This document shows, piece after piece, positions 26,488 to 34,973 of a stretch of DNA of 64,000 bases; within the stretch, counting starts at the first letter, position 1, and the number at the start of each line of letters is the position of its first letter. The notes under the pieces are model-generated. The model saw only the letters and a program-made list of their open reading frames with translations, did not search any database and was not told the origin of the DNA. Source of the DNA: Pseudomonas sp. FeN3W (lineage in GTDB: Bacteria > Pseudomonadota > Gammaproteobacteria > Pseudomonadales > Pseudomonadaceae); assembly GCA_030263805.2 (NCBI GenBank), contig CP136011.1, positions 62,001 to 126,000 on the forward strand. Direction: 5' to 3'. The translations under genes and the position numbers were made by a program.

Positions 26488-27648
26488 TCAGAGCCCAAAA
26501 TCCGAAGACGCTATTCTTTTGATCATTTTCTTGTTCTCAAATCGGCCAAGAATTCTCGTGTCATTTGAAAACGTATAGTAGTGCTCCCGGCACCGATCAG
26601 TTGCCAGGATGATATCCAAGTCGTTTTCCTCACAACTGCGCAGTACCTCGGTAGCCACAATTTTCTGAATTGACTGCCCCTTTATTGAAAAATAATCGAT
26701 TCTAGTCAACATCTCTCTGATGACGTCAATCTGATTCCCCCTGACATAGGCGTCATCATTGAACATTGCCACATTGTTGACGTGATCATCATCGAGCAAG
26801 AGCGCCGCAGTAAAATCAAGGCCTTTTGAAATCAGGTAGTTAGTAATCGAAGTAATTTCTTTAATTCTGTTTTTAACAGAATACATATGCGACAGCTTTA
26901 CAATTTCGCTGGCGAGTATAACTGCGTATTTTTTTAGGAAAGCGTCAGTAATCTCTGGAACCTCAACCTTCTGTTCAAACTTGTAGTTTGCAAGGCAACG
27001 ATAGAAGACCTCACGATCCTGTATCCTGTCGGTTCCAGTTAACAGTTGTCGCAAACCACTCATTTCCGGCTTGAGATTATGATGATAGAGCAGCTTCATT
27101 GCGGTTTTATGAAAATTAAGCCTACGATTATCGGGTAGATTTTCCATTGCAACAAACAGGCTCTCTAATCGCTCAGCAACCCTATCGTTGAATGAATCAT
27201 ATAACAATGGTTCAAAATTATTATAGAGCCACGCATACCCGATAATATTAGCCCGCGAACCTTCAATGCTTGCCAGGAGCGAGGTTATCTGCTTATCGCG
27301 ACGTTCTTTATCGAAAGGCGCCAATGACTTCGAAAAAATCGCTCGATAATTTTTGAAATAATTAGACCTCTCCGGGAATAGATCACTCCCTGCAACAAAA
27401 ATATTCTTGACCAGTGCAAAATAAGGGTAATCACTTACATGGAGTTCATCAAATGCGGCATGAACAACGTGTAATGCGCACATGATTGATCGAGCCTTAT
27501 CTGAAGAACCCAGAACCCTAGTAATTGAATCCAGCAATGGAAAGGGGTCTGCTCCATTCTTCAGCATATACGTCGCTACATGATATTCCCAGCCATGAGT
27601 CTGAAGATCAAGACCTGCCTTTGTGGCATAGTGTTCATGTAGTTTCAT
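26488..27648 (-). CDS. Tail-motif helical family protein, 386 aa (ends SDFGL)
   Basis: Helical repeat-like protein with many aromatic residues and no known domain. The end FENKKMIKRIASSDFGL is the clearest form of the shared tail and is nearly identical in its last five residues to that of the 598-aa gene at 38.3 kb. It is followed upstream (27675-28130) by a gene in the same direction with a 26-bp gap and a perfect promoter, so the two probably form an operon. Confidence 0.82.
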   Translation of the reverse strand: MKLHEHYATKAGLDLQTHGWEYHVATYMLKNGADPFPLLDSITRVLGSSDKARSIMCALHVVHAAFDELHVSDYPYFALVKNIFVAGSDLFPERSNYFKNYRAIFSKSLAPFDKERRDKQITSLLASIEGSRANIIGYAWLYNNFEPLLYDSFNDRVAERLESLFVAMENLPDNRRLNFHKTAMKLLYHHNLKPEMSGLRQLLTGTDRIQDREVFYRCLANYKFEQKVEVPEITDAFLKKYAVILASEIVKLSHMYSVKNRIKEITSITNYLISKGLDFTAALLLDDDHVNNVAMFNDDAYVRGNQIDVIREMLTRIDYFSIKGQSIQKIVATEVLRSCEENDLDIILATDRCREHYYTFSNDTRILGRFENKKMIKRIASSDFGL

Positions 27649-27674
27649 ACTGATAGCTCATGGCTTTATTTTAA

Positions 27675-28130
27675 TTAACGCTTATGCGTAGATGACTTGC
27701 TCATTTGATACATTTTGTCGAAGGCCTTGTCGATTTCCTGACTAACCTTGCTTCGTTTTTCGATCTTTGAGCCGATAACCACCAGCCAGTGATTTTTTTC
27801 CTTGGAATCACGGAAGATGTAGGCAGTGGATTCATCAAGTTCAACGTTCCTGATCAGCCTGAGATCGGCCTCAAAACTAATCCTTTTGAACTTCATGGAA
27901 AGGGTGATATTCCGAGGGCTTACATTTGCCTTTACAAGGATATCAGAGCCTGCTTTCATGGTGTCATTATTGACGCTTGGCATGTTCTCCCATGGATTGA
28001 AGTCGATGCTATAGCGCTCATCACCTGTCAGCTCGTAAACGTACACGGTCGGAAACTTGCGGAACAAGCCCGCAATTCCATCCAGCATGTTGTGAACTTT
28101 AAAGTAAGAATAGATGTCAGGGGTGTGCAT
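27675..28130 (-). CDS. Hypothetical protein, 151 aa
   Basis: Unrecognised soluble alpha/beta protein with a basic C-terminus (MSKSSTHKR). ATG 28130 (MHTPDIYSYF) is chosen over an upstream TTG. It lies 46 bp behind a consensus promoter, and the tail-motif gene follows, so it leads a two-gene operon. Confidence 0.75.
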   Translation of the reverse strand: MHTPDIYSYFKVHNMLDGIAGLFRKFPTVYVYELTGDERYSIDFNPWENMPSVNNDTMKAGSDILVKANVSPRNITLSMKFKRISFEADLRLIRNVELDESTAYIFRDSKEKNHWLVVIGSKIEKRSKVSQEIDKAFDKMYQMSKSSTHKR

Positions 28131-28175
28131 GTTCAAACGGAAATACTCCGTAAACGTCTTGTTTGCTTTCTTGCC

Positions 28176-28204
28176 ATTATAACCAGCTATTGGCGCCTTG
28201 TCAA
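28176..28204 (-). promoter_or_regulatory. Consensus sigma70 promoter
   Basis: Minus strand: TTGACA (28204-28199), 17 bp, TATAAT (28181-28176). Both boxes match consensus perfectly. It drives 28130-26488. Confidence 0.9.
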
Positions 28205-28299
28205 TAACTCTACTATGTTCGTGAGCTTAGTGCTTATTTAGGTTTTCAGAATATTAAACGGCATTTGCACGCCACATCATTCTGGAAGAAATAAGACTA

Positions 28300-29040
28300 C
28301 TATTCAATAGAAGGGTACGTATTTTTATTTATTGAAATCTTGCCTGTAATTGATTGAACCAAGGTGGTCTTGCCACCTTCAGTTGCCATTCCGACTTCCT
28401 CGCTAGCGGTCATTGCAGCCATTCTCATCATGGGTCTGACAGGGTATTGGGTTCCAGCTTCAGGCACATTAAGGCTGACAACTGAGTACTGCTGAGCCCC
28501 CATTCCTTTTGCGATCATTAGGGCCTTTTTGTTAAAGCTCTCAATCGCTTTGGCCGTTAACTCTTCTTCTTCACTAGCCAACAAAGAAGGCGAGACAGAG
28601 AAGCTCAACCCTTGCATTTTGATATCGCCATCGAGTTTGGCAATGGCTAGGCTGAGCGAGCCAAAATCTGAGCTACTGGCTGAAAATTCCAAGCGCTCAG
28701 TCCAGCCATCAGGCTGATTAGAGGTGCCATCGCTTGTGCTGATGCGCTTGTAATGCGGGCTCATGACTCGATTTCCAATCGTGATGACGAACCCCTGGGA
28801 TTTTAACGATTCAACAGCGCTATTCAGGGATTTTGTATTTTTTATCCCTATGGATTTTGGGTTGTCACCAGTACTCTCTATGTACAGCTGCACGCGCATC
28901 AGATCATTTGGGACTTGCGTTTTGACAGACGCATTGAGGTCTATATAGGTGAAGTTTTCATCAGGCTCTGAGGCACAGCTAATAGTCGAAACGGCCATGA
29001 GCGCGCTGACCAGCAAAATGGCAAATGGTTCTTTAAGCAT
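28300..29040 (-). CDS. SIMPL-domain (DUF541) exported protein
   Basis: An N-terminal signal peptide (LLVSALMAVSTISC) leads into a 220-residue domain with the SIMPL/BP26 pattern: an early beta strand with VPNDLMRVQLYIES, paired-helix KSLNSAVESLKSQGFVI, and the late IAKGMGAQQYSVVSLNV. ATG 29040 has GGTGAT upstream; an upstream TTG is less likely. Family members are periplasmic or outer-membrane proteins of uncertain function, some forming ring or channel-like assemblies. It is a single gene next to the NAD cluster with no obvious link. Confidence 0.85.
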   Translation of the reverse strand: MLKEPFAILLVSALMAVSTISCASEPDENFTYIDLNASVKTQVPNDLMRVQLYIESTGDNPKSIGIKNTKSLNSAVESLKSQGFVITIGNRVMSPHYKRISTSDGTSNQPDGWTERLEFSASSSDFGSLSLAIAKLDGDIKMQGLSFSVSPSLLASEEEELTAKAIESFNKKALMIAKGMGAQQYSVVSLNVPEAGTQYPVRPMMRMAAMTASEEVGMATEGGKTTLVQSITGKISINKNTYPSIE

Positions 29041-29112
29041 AGAATCACCAATTAATTGAACTTGAATCAATTTTATTGAACATCCGATGCTTAATCTACC
29101 GCGAAAACGAAA

Positions 29113-29134
29113 ATGCCGAGACTTCTCTCGGCAT
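29113..29134 (-). terminator. Intrinsic terminator of the NAD operon
   Basis: A perfect 9-bp stem, ATGCCGAGA-CTTC-TCTCGGCAT on the plus strand, followed on the minus strand by TTTCGTTTT, 14 bp after the nadE stop. Confidence 0.9.
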
Positions 29135-29147
29135 ATCGTTTTTCATT

Positions 29148-29993
29148 TTAGACTGGCGTAAAGGGCAATGATCGCTTGTGTTGCGTCTTTCGATACTGAA
29201 GGATGATCATCGCCGCCACTTGATAATCAACTTCACGCCCCAGCAAGAAACTGTCGATCTCATCGTAGGTGCATCCGTACGCTTTTTCATCGGGCTTTCC
29301 TGGATCCAGATCTTCAAGATCCGCTGTAGGGGTCTTGAATGCCAAATCTGTTGGAGCACCCAGTTCAACTGCCATCCGTCGAACCTGATTCTTGACCAAT
29401 CCAGAGAGTGGCGCCAGGTCGCAGGCGCCATCACCAAACTTGGTAAAGAAGCCCATTACCGCTTCAGCTGCGTGATCAGTTCCAACGACCAGGCCCTGAG
29501 TCAAGTTGGCAATCGCATATTGCGCCATCATCCGCGTTCGCGCTTTGACATTGCCCTTGGCGAAGTCTGCCTGATAATCGCTTGGCTCAATCCCCGGCAC
29601 GCGCAGATTGGCCATCAGACCATCGACAGCCTGTTCGATGTTCAGGTCGGCGACCACGTCGGGCTTGATGAACTCGATAGCACGTTGCGCATCTGACTCA
29701 TCAGCCTGTGTCTTGTAGGGCAGTCGGACAGCAATGAATCGCGCCTGCTTATCGCCTTCCTCGCGCAACTCCTCTACTGCCAGCTGGCACAGGCGACCTG
29801 CGGTGAGGGAATCGACACCGCCGCTAATACCCAGCACCAGCGTATGAGTCGAAGACTCACGCACCATGTGCTTGATGAACGAGATTCGGTTATCGATGGC
29901 ACTCTTTAGGCTGCCATCGTATTCGAGCTGAACGTTCACACCCAGGGCCTGGATGATTTCTTTTTGAAACGCTTTAATTTCTTCTTTATTCAT
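29148..29993 (-). CDS. nadE: NH3-dependent NAD synthetase NadE
   Basis: 281 aa with the ATP pyrophosphatase loop SGGVDS and the family segments ADFAKGNVKARTRM, VVGTDHAAEAVMGF and FTKFGDGACDLAPL. There is no glutaminase domain, so it uses ammonia. It makes NAD from nicotinate adenine dinucleotide, the last step of Preiss-Handler salvage. The start at ATG 29993 follows GAGGTG; longer in-frame starts overlap pncB. Third gene of the pncA-pncB-nadE operon, 10 bp after the pncB stop, probably under NrtR control. Confidence 0.96.
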   Translation of the reverse strand: MNKEEIKAFQKEIIQALGVNVQLEYDGSLKSAIDNRISFIKHMVRESSTHTLVLGISGGVDSLTAGRLCQLAVEELREEGDKQARFIAVRLPYKTQADESDAQRAIEFIKPDVVADLNIEQAVDGLMANLRVPGIEPSDYQADFAKGNVKARTRMMAQYAIANLTQGLVVGTDHAAEAVMGFFTKFGDGACDLAPLSGLVKNQVRRMAVELGAPTDLAFKTPTADLEDLDPGKPDEKAYGCTYDEIDSFLLGREVDYQVAAMIILQYRKTQHKRSLPFTPV

Positions 29994-30003
29994 GGTCTTC
30001 ACC

Positions 30004-31203
30004 TCAGGCAATTTTGAATACGTTTTTGGCGTATTCAAGGAATGACGGACTGTTGCACACCACCTTCACCGGGTCATCGGAGAATTTGACCACCGGATCG
30101 CCATTTACCTCGACAAGCTTCATGACGATGCTGAGGGGTGTAACGCCTTCCACGTCGCAGCCAAGGTTTGTGCCAATGCCAAAGCTCATGCGAAGGCGGC
30201 CCTTGAAGACTCGAATCAACTCAAGACAGGTGTCAAAATTCAGAGAATCTGAAAACACCACACTCTTGCTGGCCGGGTCGATTCCCATCTTCTTGTAGTG
30301 AGCAATAACCTTCTCACCCCACTCGAATGGGTTTCCTGAGTCATGGCGCAAACCGTCAAACAGCTTGGTAAAGTAGCTATCGAACTCACTCAGGAAAAAG
30401 TCCGAGCTGATGCAGTCGGTCAATGCCACGCCCAAATCGCCACGGTATTCCTTGACCCAGCCTTCAAGTGCCGCACTCTGGCTCTCACGCAGGCGTCCGA
30501 ACTGCTGATAAGCCATCAGCCACTGGTGAGCCATGGTTCCGATTACAGGAAGGTCATACTCATGCCCAAGGTGCACATTACTGGTTCCTGTGAAGACGCC
30601 AGGGAAGTCGGCCTTCATGATCTGAACCATCTCACGCTGAGCCTCGAACGAAAGGCGGCGCCGTGTAGAGAAATCAGCCACACGCAGGTATGAGAGTTCT
30701 TCCTGGGTTGCGCAGGCATGCAGGCTATCGAACTTGGCATACAGCTTCTCGCGCACGGCTTCGAGCGTAACATCGGGGTAGACGCGGCGATTGCGGATCT
30801 CGCTGATCATGCTGAGGATGGGTTGCTCGAACATGATGGTGTGCAGCCATGGGCCACGCACGCGAATTGCGACGTTGCCATCCTGCTCGAACACGTGAAC
30901 ATAACGCAGGTTGAAGCGATAAAGGCTCAGGAAGCGAATGAAATCAGGTTTCAGGTAACCACGCTTTACTGGATCACCAAGGAAGCGCAGCTCGTCCTCC
31001 CGCATTTCCAGATTGCACAGCACCTCCATCTGCTTGCGGATCTCAGGAATGTCTTCAACCAGCGATTCTTTTGATCGCACGATGAACTGGTATTCGACTT
31101 CTTCGCCAGGATGCTGATGAAGTACTGCCTGCATCATGGTGAAGGTGTAGTAATCGGTGTCGAGCATGCTCTGGATGATGTTGTTGCCGTATGCGCTTTC
31201 CAT
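30004..31203 (-). CDS. pncB: Nicotinate phosphoribosyltransferase PncB
   Basis: 399 aa, the usual PncB length, beginning MESAYGNNIIQSMLDTDYYT with the family hallmark LDTDYYTFTM. Further motifs are the FSTRRRLSFEAQ segment, GTSNVHLG, and the phosphate-binding SFGIGTNLGCD near the C-terminus. It converts nicotinate and PRPP to nicotinate mononucleotide. ATG 31203 has AAGGA upstream. It lies 10 bp after pncA and is followed by nadE, so the three enzymes share one transcript. Confidence 0.97.
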   Translation of the reverse strand: MESAYGNNIIQSMLDTDYYTFTMMQAVLHQHPGEEVEYQFIVRSKESLVEDIPEIRKQMEVLCNLEMREDELRFLGDPVKRGYLKPDFIRFLSLYRFNLRYVHVFEQDGNVAIRVRGPWLHTIMFEQPILSMISEIRNRRVYPDVTLEAVREKLYAKFDSLHACATQEELSYLRVADFSTRRRLSFEAQREMVQIMKADFPGVFTGTSNVHLGHEYDLPVIGTMAHQWLMAYQQFGRLRESQSAALEGWVKEYRGDLGVALTDCISSDFFLSEFDSYFTKLFDGLRHDSGNPFEWGEKVIAHYKKMGIDPASKSVVFSDSLNFDTCLELIRVFKGRLRMSFGIGTNLGCDVEGVTPLSIVMKLVEVNGDPVVKFSDDPVKVVCNSPSFLEYAKNVFKIA

Positions 31204-31213
31204 GTTCTTGTCC

Positions 31214-31867
31214 TTAGCCTTGAATGGCTGCTTTGAGTTCAGTTTCATTGTTTGCAATCAAAATGCCTTTGTCTGCCATGGCTTTCAGGGCAGGAAGCTG
31301 GGATTCACCGTTCAACACCCGGCACGCTGGAGTGAACAGGATCACCTTGAATCCAGCCTCGATCAGCTGGGTGGCTGTGGTTGCCACACAAAATTCCAGC
31401 GCCAGGCCACCAACCAAAACCGTGCCTACCTTTTTAGATCGCAGAAATTCGATCACACCGGTAGACATCGTATTGCCCAGGTCGTGGTAGCAGGCGCCGT
31501 AAGGGTGCAGATCGACCTCAACCCCCTTGTAGACCATGAAGTCATAATCGATAGGGCGGGGCAAGCCATCAAGCAACTCGAAGCCAGGTGTGCCGGGCAC
31601 ACAGTGACTGACCCAGGTGATATCAGCGTTTTCCAGGCCTGTGGGCTTGAGCATCTGCTCCTTGGTGTTTACAACCCAAAGTGCCTTTGGGCTGTGAGAA
31701 TCCTTGCTGGCTACACGCACATCAGCGTATTGCGCCATGAGATTTAGTGCATCAACGATTTCATGGCCACCAGGTACGGGTAGCTCGTCTGGGCAGATGG
31801 GGGTGAAGCCCTTTTGAGCATCTACATCAAAAGCGGCAATAGCGGTATATGAAGTGGTCTCGTTCAT
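31214..31867 (-). CDS. pncA: Nicotinamidase PncA (isochorismatase fold)
   Basis: 217 aa with the cysteine-hydrolase triad in place: Asp16 (FDVDAQKGF), Lys114 (VYKG) and Cys160 (LEFCVATTA). Asp56, His58 (KDSHSP) and His88 (VSHCVPGT) are the expected metal ligands. It deamidates nicotinamide to nicotinate, feeding PncB. First gene of the leftward NAD operon, directly downstream of a 25-bp palindrome that is a candidate NrtR operator. Confidence 0.95.
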   Translation of the reverse strand: MNETTSYTAIAAFDVDAQKGFTPICPDELPVPGGHEIVDALNLMAQYADVRVASKDSHSPKALWVVNTKEQMLKPTGLENADITWVSHCVPGTPGFELLDGLPRPIDYDFMVYKGVEVDLHPYGACYHDLGNTMSTGVIEFLRSKKVGTVLVGGLALEFCVATTATQLIEAGFKVILFTPACRVLNGESQLPALKAMADKGILIANNETELKAAIQG

Positions 31868-31889
31868 GGGTATTTCCTCTTGTGTGTTT

Positions 31890-31914
31890 ACATAGTACGC
31901 CTGGTGTACTATGT
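31890..31914. promoter_or_regulatory. Candidate NrtR operator 1 (pncA side)
   Basis: ACATAGTAC, 7 bases, GTACTATGT: a 25-bp interrupted palindrome 23 bp upstream of pncA. Its core TAGTAC-N7-GTACTA is repeated on the nadD side with the same spacing and shared CCTG in the spacer. Confidence 0.82.
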
Positions 31915-32009
31915 AGTCAACCGTCTTCTTGAGAAATTTTAAGAACGATGAAAAAATGGTGCTAGAGACTCATTGATGGAAGAGAATCGGCAAAAACCTC
32001 TTTACTACT

Positions 32010-32028
32010 TAGTACTCCTGATGTACTA
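32010..32028. promoter_or_regulatory. Candidate NrtR operator 2 (nadD side)
   Basis: TAGTAC, 7 bases including CCTG, GTACTA, 24 bp before nadD ATG. It matches operator 1. Both sites lie in the divergent promoter region of two NAD operons, one of which encodes an NrtR homologue. Confidence 0.82.
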
Positions 32029-32051
32029 TATAGGCATTAGAGGAACTGAAC

Positions 32052-32600
32052 ATGTACAAGATCATCGTCTACGGCGGCGCCTTCAATCCTCCACATGCCG
32101 GTCATGTGGATGTCATTAAACAGCTATCAAACCAGGGTGAACGCATTCTGGTTGTACCTTCCTTTCGCCATGCCTTTGCCAAGGAAATGGCACCCTATGA
32201 CCTTCGTCTTCAATGGCTTAAAACCATTTGCAGCGACTTGGCTAAGCAAGGCATAGAGGCGGAGGCTGACGATTGTGAGCGGGCTATTGGAGTATCCACA
32301 AATGGCCCGATCTACAGCCTTGATATGCTCAAGCATGTAGCTGAACGAGAGGGCGTTGAAGAAGGGGAGATTGGTTTCGTTATCGGCGAAGACAACCTCC
32401 AGCACATTGGTCGATACCACAAGGCCAATGAGCTACTTGAAACCTTCGCGCTGGTGGTAGCCAAGGAGCAAATTCATCTTCACAGCACAGACATTCGAAA
32501 TGCATTGGGGCAAGGAATCGCCATTGAGCCATCATGGCTTGCCTCAGGTCTGAGCACCGCTGATTATTCTTACTTTTCATACCCTGGAGCCCACGCATGA
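32052..32600 (+). CDS. nadD: Nicotinate-nucleotide adenylyltransferase NadD-like
   Basis: 182 aa with the nucleotidyltransferase signature GGAFNPPHAGH (residues 9-19) and the C-terminal HSTDIRNAL, equivalent to the ISSTxIR motif. It adenylates nicotinate mononucleotide to nicotinate adenine dinucleotide, the step between PncB and NadE. Activity with NMN is also possible. It opens the rightward NAD operon behind operator 2 and overlaps the NrtR gene by four bases. Confidence 0.93.
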   Translation: MYKIIVYGGAFNPPHAGHVDVIKQLSNQGERILVVPSFRHAFAKEMAPYDLRLQWLKTICSDLAKQGIEAEADDCERAIGVSTNGPIYSLDMLKHVAEREGVEEGEIGFVIGEDNLQHIGRYHKANELLETFALVVAKEQIHLHSTDIRNALGQGIAIEPSWLASGLSTADYSYFSYPGAHA

Positions 32601-33325
32601 CCACCTTGCCCAAAAGCGCATATCTTCATACCGTCGATGTGGTCGTCTTACGATTTGTCAGCAAAAAAACTGCTCAGGGTCGTCATCTGAAGGAAGATCG
32701 AATCGAGGTATTACTGCATCGCCGTGATAAAGAACCATTCGCCAATGCCTGGGCGCTACCGGGCTTGGTTATCAACGGTGACACGCCTGATGCGAGCATT
32801 GAAGATGCTGCCAAGCGCCTGATGGACTCTCCTAAGGTGGCCATGAAGGCTTTCTATATGGAGCAGGTCGGAAGCGAAGGGAATGCCGTCCGAGATCCGC
32901 GCTGCTGGTCGTCAACCACCTTTTATATGGCTATTGTAGGATCAGATGTCCAGCCTGCTGAGGATCAGGGCTTCTTTGCGCTGGACGACATCATTGCTAA
33001 CAGGACGCCTTTACCGTTCGATCACAACCGACTGGTTGCTTTGGTGGCTGACAGGCTGTACTCCAAATCGCTCTACAGCAGCCTGCCTTTGATTTTCCTC
33101 GGGGAGAATCTGACGCTGACCGAGGCGATTGATGTGACCGCCTGCATTCTTAAGCGAACTGTGCAAAAAAGCAGCATGAGATCACGCCTGGTCACCATGA
33201 TCGAGGAAGGCATTCTGCAAGAGACGGATGAAAAGAAGGCGATGGCGGTAGGGAGGCCTCAGTCAATCATTAAAAACACGCGACCTGAAGAAGTGTATTT
33301 CTTCGACCGCTCATTCGAGAAATAG
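32597..33325 (+). CDS. nrtR: NrtR-type NAD metabolism repressor (NUDIX-like domain + winged helix)
   Basis: The first 140 residues resemble a NUDIX domain but lack the catalytic box (the region is GLVINGDTPDASIEDAAKRL, without the RE-x2-EE core), as in NrtR regulators, which sense ADP-ribose. The C-terminal 80 residues look like a winged helix-turn-helix (LTLTEAIDVTACILKRTVQ, with VGRPQSI). NrtR proteins repress NAD salvage genes. ATG 32597 overlaps the nadD stop (ATGA). Two matching palindromes upstream of nadD and pncA are its probable targets. Confidence 0.9.
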   Translation: MTTLPKSAYLHTVDVVVLRFVSKKTAQGRHLKEDRIEVLLHRRDKEPFANAWALPGLVINGDTPDASIEDAAKRLMDSPKVAMKAFYMEQVGSEGNAVRDPRCWSSTTFYMAIVGSDVQPAEDQGFFALDDIIANRTPLPFDHNRLVALVADRLYSKSLYSSLPLIFLGENLTLTEAIDVTACILKRTVQKSSMRSRLVTMIEEGILQETDEKKAMAVGRPQSIIKNTRPEEVYFFDRSFEK

Positions 33326-33328
33326 AAA

Positions 33329-33826
33329 ATGACTACAAACACCGTAATGCTGCTGCAAACCCCGTTTTTCAATGTTGTACAGGAGGGGAAATACTACATG
33401 ATCAAAGAGCGTGCCGTAGAGAACGGCGTTGTGATCGCCGCTCAGCGCGAGGATGGACGCTATCTGCTGGCTCGCCTTTTCCGCATGGCTATTGGACAGT
33501 ATTCATTTGAGTTCCCGCGTGGTGCTGTGGACAAGGGGGAGGATGCAACGAAGGCCGCATACCGAGAGCTTTCAGAAGAGACCGGAGTATCTTGTTCGTC
33601 TGTAACCATACTGGGGCGTATGCATAGCAATACCTCTTTGCTTAGCAGCCATGTTGCTTTGGCTCATGCGCTAGTCACCGACGTATCAGAAGGGGACACC
33701 GATGGTGAGGTGGATTCGACTCAATGGCTTAGCGTCGAACAGCTGGATGAAATGATGGTTCAGGGGCTGATTACCGACAGTCACACCTTGTCTCTGATTG
33801 CGATGATCAAGGCGAGGGGCCTATGA
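33329..33826 (+). CDS. NUDIX hydrolase, ADP-ribose pyrophosphatase-like
   Basis: 165 aa with a perfect NUDIX box: G-AVDKG-E-DATKAAY-RELSEETGV. The FPRGAVDKGE context and later sequence resemble ADP-ribose pyrophosphatases. It starts three bases after the NrtR stop, so it belongs to the same operon. Removing ADP-ribose would also remove the likely NrtR inducer and recycle ribose phosphate and AMP, which fits the cluster. Confidence 0.92.
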   Translation: MTTNTVMLLQTPFFNVVQEGKYYMIKERAVENGVVIAAQREDGRYLLARLFRMAIGQYSFEFPRGAVDKGEDATKAAYRELSEETGVSCSSVTILGRMHSNTSLLSSHVALAHALVTDVSEGDTDGEVDSTQWLSVEQLDEMMVQGLITDSHTLSLIAMIKARGL

Positions 33827-33904
33827 AGCGGCGAATCGTTGTCTTCCGGCTTTGCCGGGATTCATAAAGCACCTATTGAGAACGAAGCCTAAACCGCCTA
33901 AATC

Positions 33905-34093
33905 TGTTCGAGCTGTGGATCACTCCCCAACACGAGGCCGAAAGGTATCGCAGGGCTTGGAATAAGAGAACGGACATGTACCGGTGGTATCACGCACGAC
34001 CGAGACATCAATGCGGCCAGGGAAATTCTCGCGCTCTGGCATCAGCGTCCCGCTGATGGAATCCCAGCTTTTAGGGCTGGGAGGATGTCAAGA
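33905..34093 (+). pseudogene. IS200/IS605 TnpB C-terminal remnant with right end
   Basis: One frame reads CSSCGSLPNTRPKGIAGLGI, then further to GITHDRDINAAREILALWHQ and RPADGIPAF. It is the zinc-finger and DRDxNAA end of an IS605-group TnpB. The second Cys pair is damaged (CTGG). The element's right end follows: CTTTTAGGGCTGGGAGGATG then TCAAG. The frame has no 5' part: sequence back to the NUDIX stop at 33826 shows no further TnpB homology. Confidence 0.88.
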
Positions 34094-34696
34094 TCATCCC
34101 AGTAGAGGTAACAAATCACGAAGGCTATGGCATTGCGCGCCTTTATGGCCCTCTCGGCTTAACCAGTAACTGGTAATTCCGACTGCTTCCGGCCCCCGCT
34201 TGTCGCAGCGCAGGGAGTCGCCAATCATGAGAGTCGACCCCGCTTCGACCCCAAGAGCGTTGATAGATGATTGATAGATAGCGGGGTCTGGCTTAGTCAT
34301 TCCAACTTCGTAGCTCAATATATGGGCATCCATTCGAGGTAAAAAGGCTTTAACAGCTTTTCCATAAGGCAATGCCAGGTTGCTGCATGCAGCTATTTTA
34401 AAGCCGCGAGCGTGAAGTTCGTCGATCACCTGGTCAACCTCGTCGAATAGGGATATTGACTCCAAATGCTGCTCCAGCATCCGCTCAAGCTGTCGCATCT
34501 CCCTCGCGGTGACTTTGAAACGAAGATGTTCGGCACAATCTGCTAGCGACCATGGATGGCACATGAATTGATGCAGCGCCGTTCTCGGCACCTGAATACC
34601 CTGTTTAATAGCCATCTTACTCAATGCATTGAAAGGATCGCAAAATCGATCAATTTTCAACAAGGTTCCAAAAACATCGAAAATAATGGCTTTCAC
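34094..34696 (-). CDS. HAD-superfamily hydrolase
   Basis: 200 aa with motif I FDVFGTLL (nucleophile Asp7; Phe in place of the second Asp, as in many haloacid-dehalogenase-type members), motif II ACSN, the Lys of MTKPDPAIY, and motif IV IGDSLRCDKRG. A helical cap occupies residues about 15-90. It probably removes phosphate or halide from a small molecule. The gene ends exactly at the IS605 remnant's right end, whose insertion may have trimmed its downstream region. Confidence 0.88.
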   Translation of the reverse strand: MKAIIFDVFGTLLKIDRFCDPFNALSKMAIKQGIQVPRTALHQFMCHPWSLADCAEHLRFKVTAREMRQLERMLEQHLESISLFDEVDQVIDELHARGFKIAACSNLALPYGKAVKAFLPRMDAHILSYEVGMTKPDPAIYQSSINALGVEAGSTLMIGDSLRCDKRGPEAVGITSYWLSREGHKGAQCHSLRDLLPLLG

Positions 34697-34705
34697 TGGG
34701 TTCCC

Positions 34706-34906
34706 CTACGGATGCTCTTTCCTGACAACAAAACGCATCAAATCTCTTGCCAGGTCACTATCATACCGAAAAGCTTCTAGACCAAGGTTTTTCGGTACGA
34801 AATCAGAGTCCATTATGACACCAAGCGCGTCATCAATTTGATCCGGAGTAAAGCTTGAGAAGTCTTCAAGATTGATGATTTGCGGACGCAGTTGAATCAC
34901 GTTCAT
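34706..34906 (-). CDS. Small hypothetical protein, 66 aa
   Basis: Small soluble protein starting MNVIQLRP, with TAGGAAAA before ATG 34906. It lies nine bases upstream of the HAD gene in the same direction, so it is probably cotranscribed. The sequence (TPDQIDDALGVIMDSDFVP) looks like a real compact helical protein; no family is recognised. Confidence 0.7.
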   Translation of the reverse strand: MNVIQLRPQIINLEDFSSFTPDQIDDALGVIMDSDFVPKNLGLEAFRYDSDLARDLMRFVVRKEHP

Positions 34907-34973
34907 GGTATTTTCCTAAATAATCATGATTATGATAAAATCACAAAAAAAGCAATTAATCAAGAGAAACATT

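Noticed and set aside
5381..34906. Similar N-termini MNVLKFDP and MNVIQLRP of two small proteins (5755 and 34906)
   Set aside because: Similarity is limited to about eight residues and the proteins differ otherwise; likely chance.
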